Positions 18,135 to 26,719 of a stretch of 64,000 nt of DNA are shown in pieces. The DNA comes from JASMTM01 sp964441735 (GTDB taxonomy: Bacteria > Thermotogota > Thermotogae > Petrotogales > Kosmotogaceae): positions 1-64,000 of the forward strand of contig CAYTVB010000008.1 in the NCBI GenBank assembly GCA_964441735.1. The letters are read 5' to 3'. The number at the start of each line of letters is the position of its first letter. Positions within the stretch are counted from its first letter, which is position 1. The notes under the pieces are model-generated. The model ran no database searches. It saw only the letters and a list, made by a program, of their open reading frames with translations, and was not told the DNA's origin. The position numbers were made by a program, and so were the translations under genes.

Positions 18135-18530
18135 TTATTCCTGTCCAATAATGTTACCTTCCTCATCTGTTATAAACGTTCCCTTTGTTGAATCAAGAAT
18201 TACATATTCGTTATTCCAGAGATCCTTAACAACTGCACATTTACCTATTTTGATATCAAAGGGTCCTATAACAACACGACCTCCAGCTTTTTTAATATCC
18301 TTAACTGCATCAAGGACTGAGTTTACTTTGAAATCAACCTCCAATTTTCTACCAGAGTTCTGAAGTACAACCTCTGTTACATCTTCATCCATTCCCAAGC
18401 CTATTGCTTTTTCTGTTTTCCATATCATTTTTAGTCCGAGCAATTTCTCATAATACTCTCGTCCCTGTTCGAGGTCAGAAACAAACAATCTAACACAATC
18501 GACTTTCCTGAACAGAGATTTATTCACCAT
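18135..18530 (-). CDS. VOC family protein
   Basis: A 131-residue vicinal oxygen chelate protein, distinct from the one at 206-577. It starts with VDCVRLFVSDLEQGREYYEKL and contains GGRVVIGPFDI and NNEYVILDS, the usual final strands. Likely metal-dependent isomerase, hydrolase or resistance-type binder; the substrate is unknown. The ATG is preceded by an AAGGAGATG stretch. It lies 90 bases upstream of the iminopeptidase gene on the same strand and may be part of one transcript with it. Confidence 0.75.
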   Translation of the reverse strand: MVNKSLFRKVDCVRLFVSDLEQGREYYEKLLGLKMIWKTEKAIGLGMDEDVTEVVLQNSGRKLEVDFKVNSVLDAVKDIKKAGGRVVIGPFDIKIGKCAVVKDLWNNEYVILDSTKGTFITDEEGNIIGQE

Positions 18531-18792
18531 ATCATCTCCTTAATAAATGGTTTTGCCATACTATTATGCCACTTTATTTCATCTAAAAAGAAACAATACA
18601 CTGTCAAAATAAATTTTGATTATAGCAACAATTTTTTTGGATATATTTCTTGACGCTTGAAAGAGGGAACCTAAATCAATGTACAAAATTGAGTAAATAC
18701 ATTATGTCTCATTTTTTACAAAATGAAAGATTTTTCCAGCAGCTTTGTGCAGACTCATTTATACATGTTATAGATGCATTATATACTCTTAT

Positions 18793-19038
18793 TTATTTTG
18801 TGTCTTCTGTAATATGCATTTTTCCATTGTTGTTAGCCCAGCGTTTAATTCTGTTTATTTTTTTATCTACAATTTCTGTGCCTTTTCCTGACATTCTTTC
18901 TTTTAGTCTATTAAATACTTCAATTGCTCTTTCTGCATTGCCTTTAATAACACTTTTACCATGCTAAAGATACAAGGTTAACCATTTAATGAACAATCCA
19001 TAAAAGAATAAAGCTATCACAAAAAGAAGAAGATCCAT
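18793..19038 (-). pseudogene. Small membrane protein gene interrupted by one in-frame TAG
   Basis: A GAGGAGG site eight bases before an ATG (19038) opens a frame of 81 codons ending in TAA at 18793. Codons 1-24 encode a hydrophobic helix (MDLLLFVIALFFYGL...), codon 25 is TAG (18964-18966), and codons 26-81 encode a basic helical tail (GNAERAIEVFNRLKERMSGK, NRIKRWANNNG) in the same frame with no further stop. The whole reads as one single-pass membrane protein with a cytoplasmic tail. Either the gene is newly dead, the TAG is read through, or only a 24-residue peptide is made. I do not recognise the family. Confidence 0.6.
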
Positions 19039-19335
19039 TATAATTTCCTCCTCAACATAATTATATTCCACTTAACCAGTAAAAATATAATTAATTACAA
19101 ACTATCTATGTAATACATTTGAAATAACTTAACCAAAATGAAGCTCACAATTATTTAGAAATTAAACAAAAAATCAATTTCTTAAAATAACACTGGCATT
19201 TACTAAAACCTATTACTGAAGAGTTTTACAATAATGAAGAATCCTAATTACTTTATAACATCAACTAACTGGACCTTATTTGTAAATAATTAAGTGTCTT
19301 CATCACTAATAGCTATTAAGCAAATATAATAGCCT
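19039..19335. other. AT-rich intergenic region without a gene
   Basis: Very AT-rich sequence between the start of the small membrane protein gene and the promoter of the ABC operon. No reading frame with a ribosome site, RNA gene or strong repeat was found. The promoter of the minus-strand small gene should lie at its left end, but no clear match was seen. Confidence 0.5.
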
Positions 19336-19364
19336 TTGGATTTTATTTCCGGTTAGAATATAAT
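19336..19364 (+). promoter_or_regulatory. Promoter of the ribose-type ABC operon
   Basis: TTGGAT (19336-19341) and TATAAT (19359-19364) are spaced by 17 bases. Transcription should start near 19371, leaving a leader of about 97 bases before the binding-protein gene. Confidence 0.65.
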
Positions 19365-19372
19365 CTAATTAA

Positions 19373-19437
19373 TTGGAGTCAGAAATTAATTATTCACGGC
19401 TAAATTTGACAAAATTTTAGAGTTTTTTTGACTCCAA
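19373..19437 (+). promoter_or_regulatory. Inverted repeat at the start of the ABC operon leader
   Basis: TTGGAGTCA (19373-19381) and TGACTCCAA (19429-19437) are perfect 9-base inverted copies 47 bases apart. They begin at the predicted transcription start. They could be a pair of repressor sites forming a loop or the base of an RNA stem in the leader. No regulator gene is adjacent. Confidence 0.5.
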
Positions 19438-19467
19438 AATCTAATAACGATCAAGAGGAGGATAAGT

Positions 19468-20505
19468 ATGAAGAAATTTAGATTTGGTGTAATAATTTCC
19501 CTGGTTGTTTTGTTCCTTATGGGAAGTATAGCTGTTGTAGCTGAAGACCTCGTATATGGTTATGTAACACCAGGACCGGATACATGGTACAAAAAAGATG
19601 TCGAAGGCTTTGTATATGCAGCTGAATTACTGGGTATAGAAGTAGTGGTGCTTAATTCTGACTATGATACACAAAAGGAGATAACAAATATTAATACACT
19701 CATTAATATGGGTGTAGACGGAATGTGTATCTTTTCATTCAACCCAAATGGTGCATTCATAGCAGCAAGGGAATGTGAAAAGGCAGGCATCCCTCTTGTA
19801 GTGACAGATAACGTAGGACAGGTATTGCAGTCGGACAGTGATATTGTTGGATGTATTGACTTTGATTGGGAAGCCATGGGCAAAAATGTGGCAAATTACA
19901 TTGCTGAAAATTATCCTGGAGAAAAAATAGCTTCCATTATGGGACTGTTTGAACATGTCCCTGTTCAGATATTCAGAAATTCTTTTGAACCTGCTGTAGA
20001 AGAGCTTGGAGTTAATGAAATAGTGGCAGTTAGAGATGGCAAGTATACTCCAACTGTTGCTGTTGACCAGGCTCAGGACCTTATTGAATCAGGTTACGAT
20101 TTCACAATACTGTTTGTGTTCAATGAAGAGATGGGAGCAGCTGTGGTGAGAATGCTTAAAACAAGAGGTCTGCTAAACAATCCTATTAAAGTAATAACCA
20201 CAAATGGTGCCCCTTACGGAATAGAGCTCATTAAAGAAGGAAGCATTCAGTATTCAATTTCAACATCCCCTGGCTGGGAAGGTTTCATATCATTCCTTGC
20301 CCTTCATTCATATGTTACGGGTCATATTGTCAAGGAAAATCAACAGATTTTATTACCTGACACACCTATAACACCTGAAACAATAGATGATAAAACAAAG
20401 GTTGTCCCCTGGGATATTGACCCTGTTTGGATTGAACTTACAAGAGACTACTTCCCTGAATACAATATATTTGTCGATCAAATGGTAGATGATGAAGAAG
20501 AATAA
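19468..20505 (+). CDS. Sugar ABC transporter substrate-binding protein (ribose/RbsB class)
   Basis: A 345-residue exported binding protein of the periplasmic-binding-protein class I type. The signal peptide covers about residues 1-26 (ending AVVAE). The mature part has alternating Rossmann-like motifs (DYDTQKEITNINTLI, GVDGMCIFSFNPNGAF, AGIPLVVTDNV, DLIESGYDFTILFVFNEEMG). It captures a sugar or polyol for the permease and ATPase encoded next. AGAGGAGGA precedes the ATG. A terminator-like hairpin after the gene suggests that this first gene is made in excess. The ligand is unknown. Confidence 0.9.
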   Translation: MKKFRFGVIISLVVLFLMGSIAVVAEDLVYGYVTPGPDTWYKKDVEGFVYAAELLGIEVVVLNSDYDTQKEITNINTLINMGVDGMCIFSFNPNGAFIAARECEKAGIPLVVTDNVGQVLQSDSDIVGCIDFDWEAMGKNVANYIAENYPGEKIASIMGLFEHVPVQIFRNSFEPAVEELGVNEIVAVRDGKYTPTVAVDQAQDLIESGYDFTILFVFNEEMGAAVVRMLKTRGLLNNPIKVITTNGAPYGIELIKEGSIQYSISTSPGWEGFISFLALHSYVTGHIVKENQQILLPDTPITPETIDDKTKVVPWDIDPVWIELTRDYFPEYNIFVDQMVDDEEE

Positions 20506-20521
20506 TAGTGATTAGTTCTCT

Positions 20522-20554
20522 GGATGGAGGTTAGTAATTAACCTCCATCCTTTT
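20522..20554 (+). terminator. Partial terminator/attenuator between binding-protein and ATPase genes
   Basis: GGATGGAGGTTA and TAACCTCCATCC form a perfect 12-base stem with a five-base loop, followed by TTTTGTT. In sugar ABC operons such structures lower expression of downstream genes and stabilise the binding-protein mRNA. Confidence 0.8.
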
Positions 20555-20580
20555 GTTATTATAGAAGCGGGTGATGGTTC

Positions 20581-22077
20581 GTGACTGAGTCAAATATGAT
20601 TGTACAATTAAAGGATATTACCAAGATTTACGGATCATTTAAGGCACTTGACAAGGTGTCTTTCGATCTAAAAAAGGGCGAGGTCCATTGTCTTGTTGGT
20701 GAGAATGGAGCGGGAAAATCTACCCTGATCAAAGTATTATCTGGCGCTGTCTCACCAGAAAATGGAGAAATCCTTAACTTAAAAGATGAACCATTGAAAT
20801 CACTTACACCAAGAGAAGCAATCGAACTCGGGATTTCGACAATTTATCAGGATGCAGAACTGGTAGATTCATTAACTGTCGTTGATAACATTTTCCTGGG
20901 CGAAGAAGAGTCTTCAAGCGCTCCCTTTGTAGTGAATGTTAATAGTCAGACAAAAAAAGCAAAAGAGATCATTGATTTGCTTAATCTAAATCTTCCATAT
21001 GATGTACTGGTTGAAGCACTCTCTACTTCCCAAAAACAAATGCTTCAAATTGTTAAAGCACTTCACAAAGAATCAAAAATAATGATCATGGATGAGCCAA
21101 CAAGTTCCCTTGGTCTTGATGAAAAAAAGGCTCTAATGAAGATAATAGGAGATCTGCGAGAAAGAGGTATTGGAGTAATATATATTTCCCATTATCTGGA
21201 AGAAATTTTTGACATTGGAGATAGAGTAACGGTCTTAAGAGATGGTAAGAATAGAGGAACATACAATATTTCAGAAGTTGATACAAACATGATTATAAGA
21301 AAAATGGTAGGAAGAGATGCTTCGATGTTCTTCAGTAGAAAACCTGTTGAAATTGGAGAAACAAGAGCTGAGATTAAAAACTTCAACAAGTCCGGTGTAG
21401 TAGATAATGTTAGCTTTAATGTTCGAAAAGGTGAGATATTTGGGATTGGTGGTCTAGTAGGTTCTGGTAGAAGTGAATTAATGACTTTTGTCTTTGGTGC
21501 TGAAGAACCTGATTCCGGAAAAGTGATAATTGATGGTAAAGAACTAAAAATAAATTCACCAGAGGATGCGATAAAGCATGGAATTTGCTTTATTACAGAA
21601 GATAGGAAGAAATTGGGAATGTTAAGAGGAAGAAATGTTATAGAAAACATAGCTGTAGTTCATAATGAGAACTTCAAAGGACCAATCATTGACTTGAATG
21701 AAGAACGGTCTCTTTCTAACAAAGTGGTAAATGAACTTTCAATAATGGTTAGTTCAGATGAACAAAAGGTAGAAGAGCTTTCGGGTGGCAATCAACAAAA
21801 GGTAATAATAGGTAAATGGCTTATTGATGACGCTGACCTATATATTTTTGATGAGCCAACAAAAGGTGTCGACGTTGGAGCGAAAGAACAAATATACAAT
21901 TTACTTGTTGAACTAGCAGAAAAAGGAAAATGCATAATAATGATTTCTTCAGATATGCCTGAACTTCTTTCAATGAGTGATAGAATCGGAGTCATGAGGA
22001 ATGGTTGCATGGTTGAAATTCTGGATAATGAAGGTATAACTGAAGAAGAACTAATTAAAAAGTTCATTGGTGTTTGA
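20581..22077 (+). CDS. Sugar ABC transporter ATPase with two nucleotide-binding domains (RbsA/XylG class)
   Basis: A 498-residue fused ATPase. The first half has Walker A GENGAGKST, a variant signature (LSTSQKQM) and Walker B IMIMDEPTS. The second half has a degenerate Walker A (GLVGSGRSE), a full signature LSGGNQQK and IFDEPTKGVD. This asymmetry is standard for RbsA, MglA and XylG. It drives uptake with the permease encoded 20 bases downstream. The GTG start at 20581 follows GCGGGTGATG. Cytoplasmic, peripheral to the membrane. Confidence 0.93.
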   Translation: MTESNMIVQLKDITKIYGSFKALDKVSFDLKKGEVHCLVGENGAGKSTLIKVLSGAVSPENGEILNLKDEPLKSLTPREAIELGISTIYQDAELVDSLTVVDNIFLGEEESSSAPFVVNVNSQTKKAKEIIDLLNLNLPYDVLVEALSTSQKQMLQIVKALHKESKIMIMDEPTSSLGLDEKKALMKIIGDLRERGIGVIYISHYLEEIFDIGDRVTVLRDGKNRGTYNISEVDTNMIIRKMVGRDASMFFSRKPVEIGETRAEIKNFNKSGVVDNVSFNVRKGEIFGIGGLVGSGRSELMTFVFGAEEPDSGKVIIDGKELKINSPEDAIKHGICFITEDRKKLGMLRGRNVIENIAVVHNENFKGPIIDLNEERSLSNKVVNELSIMVSSDEQKVEELSGGNQQKVIIGKWLIDDADLYIFDEPTKGVDVGAKEQIYNLLVELAEKGKCIIMISSDMPELLSMSDRIGVMRNGCMVEILDNEGITEEELIKKFIGV

Positions 22078-22097
22078 TTTAAAAAGGAGTGCCTAAG

Positions 22098-23135
22098 ATG
22101 GAGAATAATTCAAATTCACAGGGTAGGACAATTGCGAGAGCCAAAAAATCAGTATTCAAAAACCAATGGTTCTTTCTCCTTTCAGTTGAAATAGGAATAG
22201 CCATTATTACAGGAATAATTAATCCTCGATTTTTCATGATGAGCAATATTCTAAACATTCTTGAGCAAGTAGCAGTTTTGGGTATCGTTGCGTCAGGAAT
22301 GACAATGCTCATTATATCAGGCGAAATAGATATTTCAGTTGGTGCAAATATTGGTTTATCCTCATGTATTATGGCTATGATGATAAGAAGCGGTTTTGGT
22401 GGAGGAGCATTAATTCCTGTGCTCATAGGAATAGCCATTGCAATTTTTAACAGCTTTTTGGTAGGTCTCACTTCTTCACTATTTAAAGCTCCATCTTTCA
22501 TTACCTCACTTGCATTTATTAGTGTGTTTCAAGGGATAGCACTGGCAATAACAAAAGGCTCATTTCAAACCATTTATGGAAAGTTTGAGACAATAGGAAC
22601 AACACGTCTTGGCAATATACTACCTATTAGTTTTCTTATTAGTCTGGCAGCTTTCTTTATTATGCACTTCATGCTAACGTATACAAAACTGGGTAGGCGA
22701 ACATATGCCATTGGAAGTAATCCTTCAGCTGCCTTCCTTTCAGGAATAAATGTGCGCTGGTCCAAACTAACTAACTTTATGATAAGCGGTTTATTTGTTG
22801 GAGTTGCAGCGATGGTTTTACTGTCTCGTATTGGTGCTGCCCAACCCTCCACAGGAAGTGGAATTGAACTGAGGGCAATAGGAGCTGTTGTAATCGGTGG
22901 AACTCCTCTAATGGGTGGAAAAGGCAGAATTATAGGAACGATATTTGGTGTGTTACTTATGGGAATTATTTCAAATGCTTTAAATATGTTGCGTGTAAAC
23001 CCATATTTTCAGGAGGTTACTTTTGGTGCACTAATAATTGCTTCGCTTGCAGTTAGCGTATTAAGCACATATAGAAAAAGTGGTTTGGTAGAAAAGGTTC
23101 AAGATAAAGAAGATAAAGGTAGTGATAACAAATGA
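22098..23135 (+). CDS. Sugar ABC transporter permease (RbsC class)
   Basis: A 345-residue membrane protein of the branched-chain amino acid/ribose permease family, with about ten helices. Landmarks are VASGMTMLIISGEIDISVGA near the second helix and the ATPase-contact region GSNPSAAFLSGINVRWSK. It forms the homodimeric channel for the RbsA-type ATPase. ATG 22098 lies nine bases after AAAAAGGAG; an earlier GTG overlaps that site. Its end overlaps the next gene by four bases. Confidence 0.92.
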   Translation: MENNSNSQGRTIARAKKSVFKNQWFFLLSVEIGIAIITGIINPRFFMMSNILNILEQVAVLGIVASGMTMLIISGEIDISVGANIGLSSCIMAMMIRSGFGGGALIPVLIGIAIAIFNSFLVGLTSSLFKAPSFITSLAFISVFQGIALAITKGSFQTIYGKFETIGTTRLGNILPISFLISLAAFFIMHFMLTYTKLGRRTYAIGSNPSAAFLSGINVRWSKLTNFMISGLFVGVAAMVLLSRIGAAQPSTGSGIELRAIGAVVIGGTPLMGGKGRIIGTIFGVLLMGIISNALNMLRVNPYFQEVTFGALIIASLAVSVLSTYRKSGLVEKVQDKEDKGSDNK

Positions 23136-24082
23136 AGCTTCAAAATTACGAAGAAAAGAGTAAAAAAATAAAAGAACTTTTTCTAAAGGAAAAGAGAGAA
23201 AAACCCGATAAATTCAAATCGAGATTGAATTTATCGTGGAGTATCTGGATGTTTGGAATAGAATCACTGGAAAACTCGCTAAAAAGAGTTAAAAATGCAG
23301 GCCTTCAATATGTTGAGTTGAAAGGTGATCACTACACTGAAAATACCGGAACAGATCCTGATGAAATTAATAAATTACTTCATTCACTTGAAATTGAAGT
23401 ATCCGGAGTTATAGGATTATTTTCACCTTCAAATGATTTGTCTTCCCCTGATCCTTATATCAAACAAAAAGCAATTGATTACGTTAGAAATCAGGTTAAA
23501 TTCGCCAAAGAAACCGGGGGTAGATATTTTATTGTAGTTCCCAGTGCAGTAGGTAGACCGGATCCAGTAGATAACTCAGAGCTATTGCGAAGTAGTGCAG
23601 CACTCAGAAAATGCGGAGAAGATTTTAGGAATTACGAAATTAAAGCAGCAATTGAACCAATTAGATCGGCTGAAGTTAGCTTAATACATACAGTTAAAGG
23701 CGTTAATGAATATATTAAAGAAGTAGATCATCCTGCAATTAACCGTATAAATGGAGATATATATCACATGTTATGTGAAGAGAACCATATAGGTGAAGCG
23801 ATAATTGAATGCGGAGATAAACTTGTTAATCTTCACCTGGCAGACAGTAACAGAGATGCTATTGGTAAAGGAATGATCGATATCGACACAGTAATTATGG
23901 CAGCTTATCTGGTTGGAATGAACGAAGATAACAGGTTTTTGACCTTTGAACCCTTGGGTCCATATCCTGATCCATATGTTTTATCAAATGAACCTTGCAA
24001 AGTTGAATTGATGAATGAACTGGTAGAAATATCAGTAAGCTACTTTAAGGAACGGGAAAAAATTGTTCGTAATCTGCAATAA
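23132..24082 (+). CDS. Sugar phosphate isomerase/epimerase (TIM barrel, AP endonuclease family 2)
   Basis: A 316-residue xylose-isomerase-like TIM barrel. Four metal ligands as in D-tagatose 3-epimerase are visible in order: Glu in AAIEPIRS, Asp in INGDIYHM, His in NLHLADSNR, Glu in LTFEPLGP. It probably epimerises or isomerises a keto-sugar or inosose taken up by the ABC importer encoded upstream. It overlaps the permease gene by four bases (ATGA), which shows tight coupling. The exact substrate cannot be told; IolE/IolI-type reactions are also possible. Confidence 0.82.
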   Translation: MKLQNYEEKSKKIKELFLKEKREKPDKFKSRLNLSWSIWMFGIESLENSLKRVKNAGLQYVELKGDHYTENTGTDPDEINKLLHSLEIEVSGVIGLFSPSNDLSSPDPYIKQKAIDYVRNQVKFAKETGGRYFIVVPSAVGRPDPVDNSELLRSSAALRKCGEDFRNYEIKAAIEPIRSAEVSLIHTVKGVNEYIKEVDHPAINRINGDIYHMLCEENHIGEAIIECGDKLVNLHLADSNRDAIGKGMIDIDTVIMAAYLVGMNEDNRFLTFEPLGPYPDPYVLSNEPCKVELMNELVEISVSYFKEREKIVRNLQ

Positions 24083-24100
24083 AAATAGGGGGTTTTATAT

Positions 24101-24970
24101 ATGAAAATAAGTTTCCACACAGATGCTTTTAATTCAGCCGTTTTTAGCTTTGAGAAAGCACTTGCTTGGGCTAGCAAAAATGATGTGCATTACATTGAAT
24201 GCGGCATTATTGATGGAGTTTCCTGGATTCATGGACTTGGATATTTTCCTCACATTTCTTTAACTGAAGATCCAATGAAGATTAAGAAGTTAATGGAAAA
24301 ATATGAAGTGAGATTTTCTCAGGTAGATTCTGCGTATCCACTTTCGGGTCATCGTGGGCTTTATTACGGTGCACCCTATGTACTAAAAACATTACCCTGG
24401 GCCAGGGTTGCAGAATGTCCTAATATAGCCACCACAGATGGCTTGAAGAAACCTGAGGGTCTCACAGAAAAGGAATCACTAGAACTAATGAAGAGAGCTT
24501 ACACTGACATCGTCAAAACAGCAGAACTTTATGGCATAAACATAAACATCGAAGTTCATGGTTATTTCACTACAAATCCCGAATTACTCGAAAAAATGCT
24601 AGATTTTGTAGACAGTGATTATTTTGGCCTCAATCTTGATACAGGAAACAGCTTCATAGCTGGACAGGACCCTGTTGAATTTTGCAGAAGGTTTATTGAC
24701 AGGATTAAACATGTACACATAAAAGATGTTCCTGAAAGTCTCGCGAAAAAATTACGTGGAAAAGACACCGGTATTGGAATCAGTCACAGTGCTATCGGAG
24801 AAGGTGTTAATGCTGAGAATATCAAAAAGATTTTGGAAATGCTAAGAGACTCAGGTTACAGTGGTTTTTTGAGTATGGAATGTGAAGGACAGGGTGGACC
24901 GTTGATTGAAAGGTCATTGAACTGGCTCAGGAAAACCTTGAAAGAATTAAACATTCCTGAAGAAAAATAG
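24101..24970 (+). CDS. Second sugar phosphate isomerase/epimerase (TIM barrel)
   Basis: A 289-residue TIM barrel of the same superfamily but divergent from its neighbour. Ligand motifs are NIEVHGYF (Glu), NLDTGNSF (Asp), HVHIKDV (His) and LSMECEGQ (Glu). It begins with KISFHTDAFNSAVFSF. Having two such enzymes in one operon suggests consecutive epimerisation steps on one imported substrate. Eighteen bases separate it from the previous gene, and a strong terminator closes the operon. GGGGG lies before the ATG. Confidence 0.82.
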   Translation: MKISFHTDAFNSAVFSFEKALAWASKNDVHYIECGIIDGVSWIHGLGYFPHISLTEDPMKIKKLMEKYEVRFSQVDSAYPLSGHRGLYYGAPYVLKTLPWARVAECPNIATTDGLKKPEGLTEKESLELMKRAYTDIVKTAELYGININIEVHGYFTTNPELLEKMLDFVDSDYFGLNLDTGNSFIAGQDPVEFCRRFIDRIKHVHIKDVPESLAKKLRGKDTGIGISHSAIGEGVNAENIKKILEMLRDSGYSGFLSMECEGQGGPLIERSLNWLRKTLKELNIPEEK

Positions 24971-24987
24971 TAAAGAATTAAGACACT

Positions 24988-25016
24988 GACCCGCTTTGTG
25001 GCGGGTCTTTTTATTG
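24988..25016 (+). terminator. Terminator of the ribose-type ABC operon
   Basis: GACCCGC-tttgtg-GCGGGTC forms a seven-base GC-rich stem followed by TTTTTATTG. Confidence 0.9.
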
Positions 25017-25058
25017 TTATACTTCTTAAGACAAAATGAATGTGAAGAGAGGTGGAGA

Positions 25059-25742
25059 ATGAATAAATTATCGGCGAAATTGGGGTTCTGGTCCGCCTTT
25101 ATTTGTCTGTTGTCTTTTATTTTGTATATGATAGGTTTCATAGCCATTATGATCGTTAATCCACCATTTGTCTGGACCAATCTTACAGATTTTGTAGAAT
25201 ACGCCAACAATTACAACCAGTTCTATAAACATATGGCAGAATTTTCAATGCTTGTCAGCTCTGTGTTTTTCGTGATTTTACTCAGTGCAATATTTGATTT
25301 TGTTTCGAAATCGCGAAAGATTCTGGTTAGAATAGGGATACATTTTGCGGTTGCTTTCTCGGTTACAATCAGTATTAATTATTTTATTCAGTTCACAGCT
25401 GTCAGGTTGCAGATTAAAGAGGGTATTTCAGAAGGTTTATCGCAGTTTGTGCAGAGCTTTCCCATCTCGGGAGTTGCAGCCATCAATATGCTTGGATGGA
25501 CTATTTTTTTCGGACTTTCATCGATGTTTGTGGGTTTTGCTTTCTCAGGTGGAAGACTGGAAAAATTTATTAAGTTTGCTTTCATAGCAAATGCAGTTAA
25601 TTCATTTCTCGGTGGTGTAGGATACACATTAGATATTTTCTTTCTCACCTTTTTTACCATGTACCTGGGCATGGGATTTTTCGTTTTACTCATAATGATC
25701 TCAATGATGCAGTATTTTAAAAGATCTGTTAGTATTTCATAG
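25059..25742 (+). CDS. Multi-pass membrane protein of unknown function
   Basis: A 227-residue protein with about six hydrophobic segments (FWSAFICLLSFILYMIGFIA, SMLVSSVFFVILLSAIF, IGIHFAVAFSVTISINYFI, a C-terminal FFLTFFTMYLGMGFFVLLIM). No transport or enzyme motif is recognised. The start at 25059 has GAGAGGTGGAG before it; an upstream extension overlaps the terminator and is rejected. It is the first gene of a run that continues to 30109 with gaps of 16-45 bases. Confidence 0.6.
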   Translation: MNKLSAKLGFWSAFICLLSFILYMIGFIAIMIVNPPFVWTNLTDFVEYANNYNQFYKHMAEFSMLVSSVFFVILLSAIFDFVSKSRKILVRIGIHFAVAFSVTISINYFIQFTAVRLQIKEGISEGLSQFVQSFPISGVAAINMLGWTIFFGLSSMFVGFAFSGGRLEKFIKFAFIANAVNSFLGGVGYTLDIFFLTFFTMYLGMGFFVLLIMISMMQYFKRSVSIS

Positions 25743-25787
25743 ACGATTGGCGCTATGACGAAACCTTTATAATATCGGGAGTAGATT

Positions 25788-26684
25788 TTGGTTTATTTAA
25801 TACTGTCCATACTTTGTAGTTCATCCATAGCATTAATTTTTAAATACAGCGAATCCAAAAATATGAATCGCTTTGCTGTAACGATGTTCAATTATGTTGG
25901 AGCAGCTCTTACAGCACTGGTTATGTTGGTTATCGATTTTCCTAAAACAGGCTCTGGTGGTCCTTCTTTTCAAGAAGTCATTGTTGAAACTTCAACTTTG
26001 TTCAACAAAAACAGCAGTATTTTTTGGGGTATTGGCATCGGTTTGTTTGCGGGGATATTCTTTTTTGTAGCTTTCATGTATTACCAGAAGAGCGTTAGAG
26101 AAAACGGCGTAAGTCTTTCCGGTGCTTTCGGGAAACTGGGAGTAATTGTTCCCATGACTCTGGGCATGGTTTTATGGAAGGAGATTCCTTTAGCACTTCA
26201 GTGGGTTGGTATATCACTGGCCATTGCGTCTATTGTACTGGTTAACAATCCTTTCAAGGCCAGCACTGATAGGATAAAGTTATCACTTGTACTTTTGTTT
26301 TTGTTCAATGGTCTTGCAGAATTTACCAACAAACTCTTTCAGAACTATACGGTTACAGGTTATAAAAACATTTTTCTCTTAAGTGTTTTTTCCAGTGCAT
26401 TCTTTATTAGTTTCATCTTCTACAAGAAGAGAAATATTAAAATAAAGATAGAAGAAGTCTTTACGGGACTAGCAGTGGGACTGCCAAACCTTTTTTCTTC
26501 CTTTTTCCTTATAATGGCCCTGGAAGGTATGAAAAGTTCCGTAGTGTTCCCTGTGTTTAGTGCCGGTAGTGTTGTGATGATAAGTATTGGAGGCTTCTTT
26601 ATATTCAGAGAAAAACTAAAACGTAAGGACTTAGTTTCACTATTTATGATCATCATTGCACTGATATTGATTAATATCAAATAA
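25788..26684 (+). CDS. EamA (drug/metabolite transporter) family permease
   Basis: A 298-residue membrane protein with ten predicted helices in two homologous halves, as in EamA/DMT exporters. The second half starts near KLSLVLLFLFNGLAEF and ends with FSAGSVVMISIGGFFIFREKL, the usual EamA ending. It probably exports or imports a small metabolite. The start is a TTG at 25788 after GGGAG. Its last eight codons, stop included, are tandemly copied in the DNA that follows (26685-26708). Confidence 0.7.
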   Translation: MVYLILSILCSSSIALIFKYSESKNMNRFAVTMFNYVGAALTALVMLVIDFPKTGSGGPSFQEVIVETSTLFNKNSSIFWGIGIGLFAGIFFFVAFMYYQKSVRENGVSLSGAFGKLGVIVPMTLGMVLWKEIPLALQWVGISLAIASIVLVNNPFKASTDRIKLSLVLLFLFNGLAEFTNKLFQNYTVTGYKNIFLLSVFSSAFFISFIFYKKRNIKIKIEEVFTGLAVGLPNLFSSFFLIMALEGMKSSVVFPVFSAGSVVMISIGGFFIFREKLKRKDLVSLFMIIIALILINIK

Positions 26685-26708
26685 CTAATGTTGATCAATA
26701 TCAAATAA
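26661..26708 (+). repeat. 24-bp tandem duplication covering the end of the EamA gene
   Basis: 26661-26684 (the last seven codons and stop of the EamA gene) and 26685-26708 are adjacent copies differing at three positions. The second copy would encode LMLINIK and a stop. This looks like a replication-slippage duplication that left the protein unchanged. Confidence 0.75.
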
Positions 26709-26719
26709 GGGTGGAAATC

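Noticed and set aside
18650..18967. A 105-codon plus-strand frame
   Set aside because: It lies antisense to the TAG-interrupted small gene, has no ribosome site and an unlikely composition.
24996..25058. N-terminal extension of the membrane protein at 25059
   Set aside because: It runs through the operon terminator and has no ribosome site, whereas ATG 25059 has GAGAGGTGGAG.
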